Shown here one piece after another: positions 4,283 to 5,689 of a stretch of 5,689 nucleotides of DNA. Each line of letters opens with the position of its first letter. Within the stretch, counting starts at the first letter, position 1. The translations under genes and the position numbers were made by a program. The notes beneath the pieces are model-generated. The model was not told the origin of the DNA and did not search any database. It saw only the letters and a program-made list of their open reading frames with translations. This DNA comes from Bacteroidetes bacterium CG23_combo_of_CG06-09_8_20_14_all_32_9 (GTDB taxonomy: Bacteria > Bacteroidota > Bacteroidia > Bacteroidales > GWA2-32-17), in contig PCSS01000366.1 of assembly GCA_002771395.1 (NCBI GenBank), forward strand, positions 1-5,689, given 5' to 3'.

Positions 4283-4967
4283 CGGGCACATTATTGTTTG
4301 CGGCTTTGGCAACAACGGAACAGAAACTGTTCGTGAATTGCTTGAACATAATAAAAAAGTTGTTATTGTTGAAAAATCTCACGAAATGATAGCACGTGCT
4401 CAGCAAAATCCCGATATGTTATATATTGAGGGAGATGCAACCAATGAAAATGTGCTTCGTGAAACAAATATTGAATCGGCAAAAGCACTAATAACAACAA
4501 TGCCAAACGATGCCGATAATCTTTATGTTGTTCTTACTGCCCGTGAATTAAATCAAAATATTACCATAGTTTCAAGGGCAAGTGATGACAATTCTATAAA
4601 AAAATTAAAACGTGCAGGAGCCAATAATGTAATTATGCCCGACAGGATTGGTGGAAACCGCATGGCAAAACTTGTTGTGCAGCCCGATGTTGTTGAATTT
4701 ATGGAATACATTTTTTTGCAGCAAAAACGCGACATTAAGGTTGATGAAGTTTCGTGCTCACATTCGATTTTTATTAATAACTCTATTCGCGAATTAGATA
4801 TGCGTGATGCTTCAGGCGCAAATATTCTTGGAATCCGTACTGGTGACGGAAATTATATAATAAATCCATCGGCAGATACCATTATTCACAGCGACGATAA
4901 GTTATTTGTTTTAGGAAGCCCGCAACAAAACGAAAAACTTAGAGAAGTATTAAAAAGTACCGAATAA
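4257..4967 (+). CDS. RCK (TrkA-N/TrkA-C) K+ channel regulatory domain protein
   Basis: This 236-residue cytosolic protein has an RCK-N Rossmann fold. It shows HIIVCGFGNNG (11-21, the GxGxxG nucleotide loop), acidic Glu39 at the end of beta-2 (VVIVEK), and GDAT (59-62). A TrkA-C domain at about 150-236 ends in DDKLFVLGSPQQNEKL. RCK domains form gating rings under K+ channels and bind nucleotides or ions. The start shown is GTG 4257, inside the end of the pore gene (26-nt overlap). The pore frame and this frame differ by one base. Skipping one A in AAAA (4253-4256) would join them into one protein of about 336 residues, the usual 2TM-RCK length. Either there is a real or artefactual single-base frameshift, or the RCK is made separately from GTG. 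MthK is reported also to yield a free RCK from an internal start, so the second is plausible. Confidence 0.85.
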   Translation: MKKKISQLNGHIIVCGFGNNGTETVRELLEHNKKVVIVEKSHEMIARAQQNPDMLYIEGDATNENVLRETNIESAKALITTMPNDADNLYVVLTARELNQNITIVSRASDDNSIKKLKRAGANNVIMPDRIGGNRMAKLVVQPDVVEFMEYIFLQQKRDIKVDEVSCSHSIFINNSIRELDMRDASGANILGIRTGDGNYIINPSADTIIHSDDKLFVLGSPQQNEKLREVLKSTE

Positions 4968-4972
4968 TAAAT

Positions 4973-5010
4973 AAATCCTAATTCTTAAATCCTGATTCCC
5001 AAATCTTAAT
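4973..5010 (+). repeat. Imperfect 14-nt tandem repeat before rsmA
   Basis: The 44-nt gap between the RCK gene and rsmA is almost filled by AAATCCTAATTCTT (4973-4986), AAATCCTGATTCCC (4987-5000) and a partial AAATCTTAAT (5001-5010). That is about 2.7 units. It may affect spacing or translation initiation of rsmA. No function is evident and no terminator is seen. Confidence 0.6.
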
Positions 5011-5011
5011 A

Positions 5012-5689
5012 ATGAATTACGTTCGTCCTAAAAAAAGTCTTGGACAGCATTTTTTAATTGACCAAAATATTGCCCGAAAAATTGTTGAAAGTCTAAACTA
5101 TTCCGGTAATATTCTTGAAATTGGTCCCGGTAAAGGAATGCTTACAAAATATCTTCTCGAAAAATATAATAACAATCTTAAAATTATAGAAATAGATAAA
5201 AAATATGTTGATTTTTTGAAAAATAATTTTAGATTAAAACCCGAACAATTAATTTATTCCGACTTTTTAACAATAGATATAAAAAGTGTGTTTCCAGGAG
5301 ATTTTGCAATAATTGGCAATTTCCCATACAACATAGGCAGTCAGATATTTTTCAGAGTTCTGCAATATCGCAATCAGGTTAATGAGGTTGTGTGCATGAT
5401 ACAACGCGAAGTAGCTCATCGCATTGTTGAAAAACCCGGAAGTCGTGTTTATGGAATTTTAAGCGTTCTTTTACAAACATTTTACAAAATTGATTATTTG
5501 TTTACTGTTAATGAAAAAGTTTTTTCACCACCACCAAAAGTTAAATCGGCAGTAATAAGACTTATACGAAACAACTGTAAAAAACCTGATTGTAACGAAG
5601 ACTTGTTCTTTTTGGTTGTTAAAACTGCATTTAATCAACGGCGAAAAACATTATCTAATAGTCTTAAAAGTCTTTATTTGAGAAAAGAT
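5012..5689 (+). CDS. rsmA: 16S rRNA dimethyladenosine transferase RsmA (KsgA), 5' part
   Basis: RsmA uses S-adenosylmethionine to dimethylate two adjacent adenosines (A1518 and A1519 in E. coli) near the 3' end of 16S rRNA, late in 30S assembly. The frame from ATG 5012 stays open for 226 codons to the window edge, so the C-terminus is missing. Signatures in order are RPKKSLGQHFL (5-15), SAM motif I LEIGPGKG (35-42), IEID (59-62), the SD motif with Asp84, and the catalytic NFPY (103-106) followed by NIGSQIFF. MIQREVAHRI (129-138), VFSPPPKVKSAVIRL (170-184) and AFNQRRKTLSNSLK (206-219) complete the family pattern. Family proteins are roughly 260-270 residues, so about 40 are cut off. It follows the channel genes by 44 nt with no visible terminator, and probably shares their transcript. 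Confidence 0.95.
   Translation, partial: MNYVRPKKSLGQHFLIDQNIARKIVESLNYSGNILEIGPGKGMLTKYLLEKYNNNLKIIEIDKKYVDFLKNNFRLKPEQLIYSDFLTIDIKSVFPGDFAIIGNFPYNIGSQIFFRVLQYRNQVNEVVCMIQREVAHRIVEKPGSRVYGILSVLLQTFYKIDYLFTVNEKVFSPPPKVKSAVIRLIRNNCKKPDCNEDLFFLVVKTAFNQRRKTLSNSLKSLYLRKD

Overview
This is an AT-rich window that looks like a Bacteroidota (Bacteroidetes) chromosome. The support is a DUF2851-family protein (a family I know mainly from this phylum), a tandem cluster of KilA-N DNA-binding genes of the type expanded in Bacteroidota, TAnnTTTG promoter boxes, and the absence of Shine-Dalgarno sequences.

Layout. Bases 1-690 hold little coding sequence. There is a nested palindromic intergenic repeat (40-160), a doubtful 57-codon minus-strand ORF (156-329), AT-rich hairpins, and a short relic of a KilA-N gene (607-687). 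Bases 692-2620 hold four tandem, same-strand KilA-N genes. The first three are short N-terminal pieces (67, 92 and 99 residues). The fourth carries the whole KilA-N domain and family C-terminal region, and then runs in frame into the C-terminal half of a trypsin/HtrA-like serine protease. Bases 2679-5689 look like an ordinary housekeeping transcription unit: a DUF2851 protein, a two-TM potassium-channel pore gene, an RCK (TrkA-N/TrkA-C) regulator gene overlapping it in another frame, and the 5' part of rsmA (ksgA), which runs off the window.

Most notable signal. Each of the four KilA-N genes and the relic carries a 32-bp palindrome at the same place, just after the codons for the conserved NPDF motif (partly lost in the relic). 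The outer TTTTAA/TTAAAA and the central AATT are nearly constant. The bases between them differ in every copy, yet both arms change together, so 15 or 16 of 16 pairs survive in the four genes and 13 of 16 in the relic. In the first gene the palindrome itself creates the stop codon, and similarity to the other genes ends at its right edge. This compensatory pattern inside coding sequence is hard to explain by protein selection alone. It suggests a protein-binding dyad, a recombination site or an RNA hairpin that diversifies with each paralog.

How the genes may work together. The KilA-N block resembles a set of partial cassettes upstream of one longer gene. Whether it is an active cassette system or a decaying cluster cannot be settled from the sequence. 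In the downstream unit, the pore and RCK genes together encode one MthK-like channel. It is split by an apparent +1 frame change, or made as two proteins using the internal GTG start.
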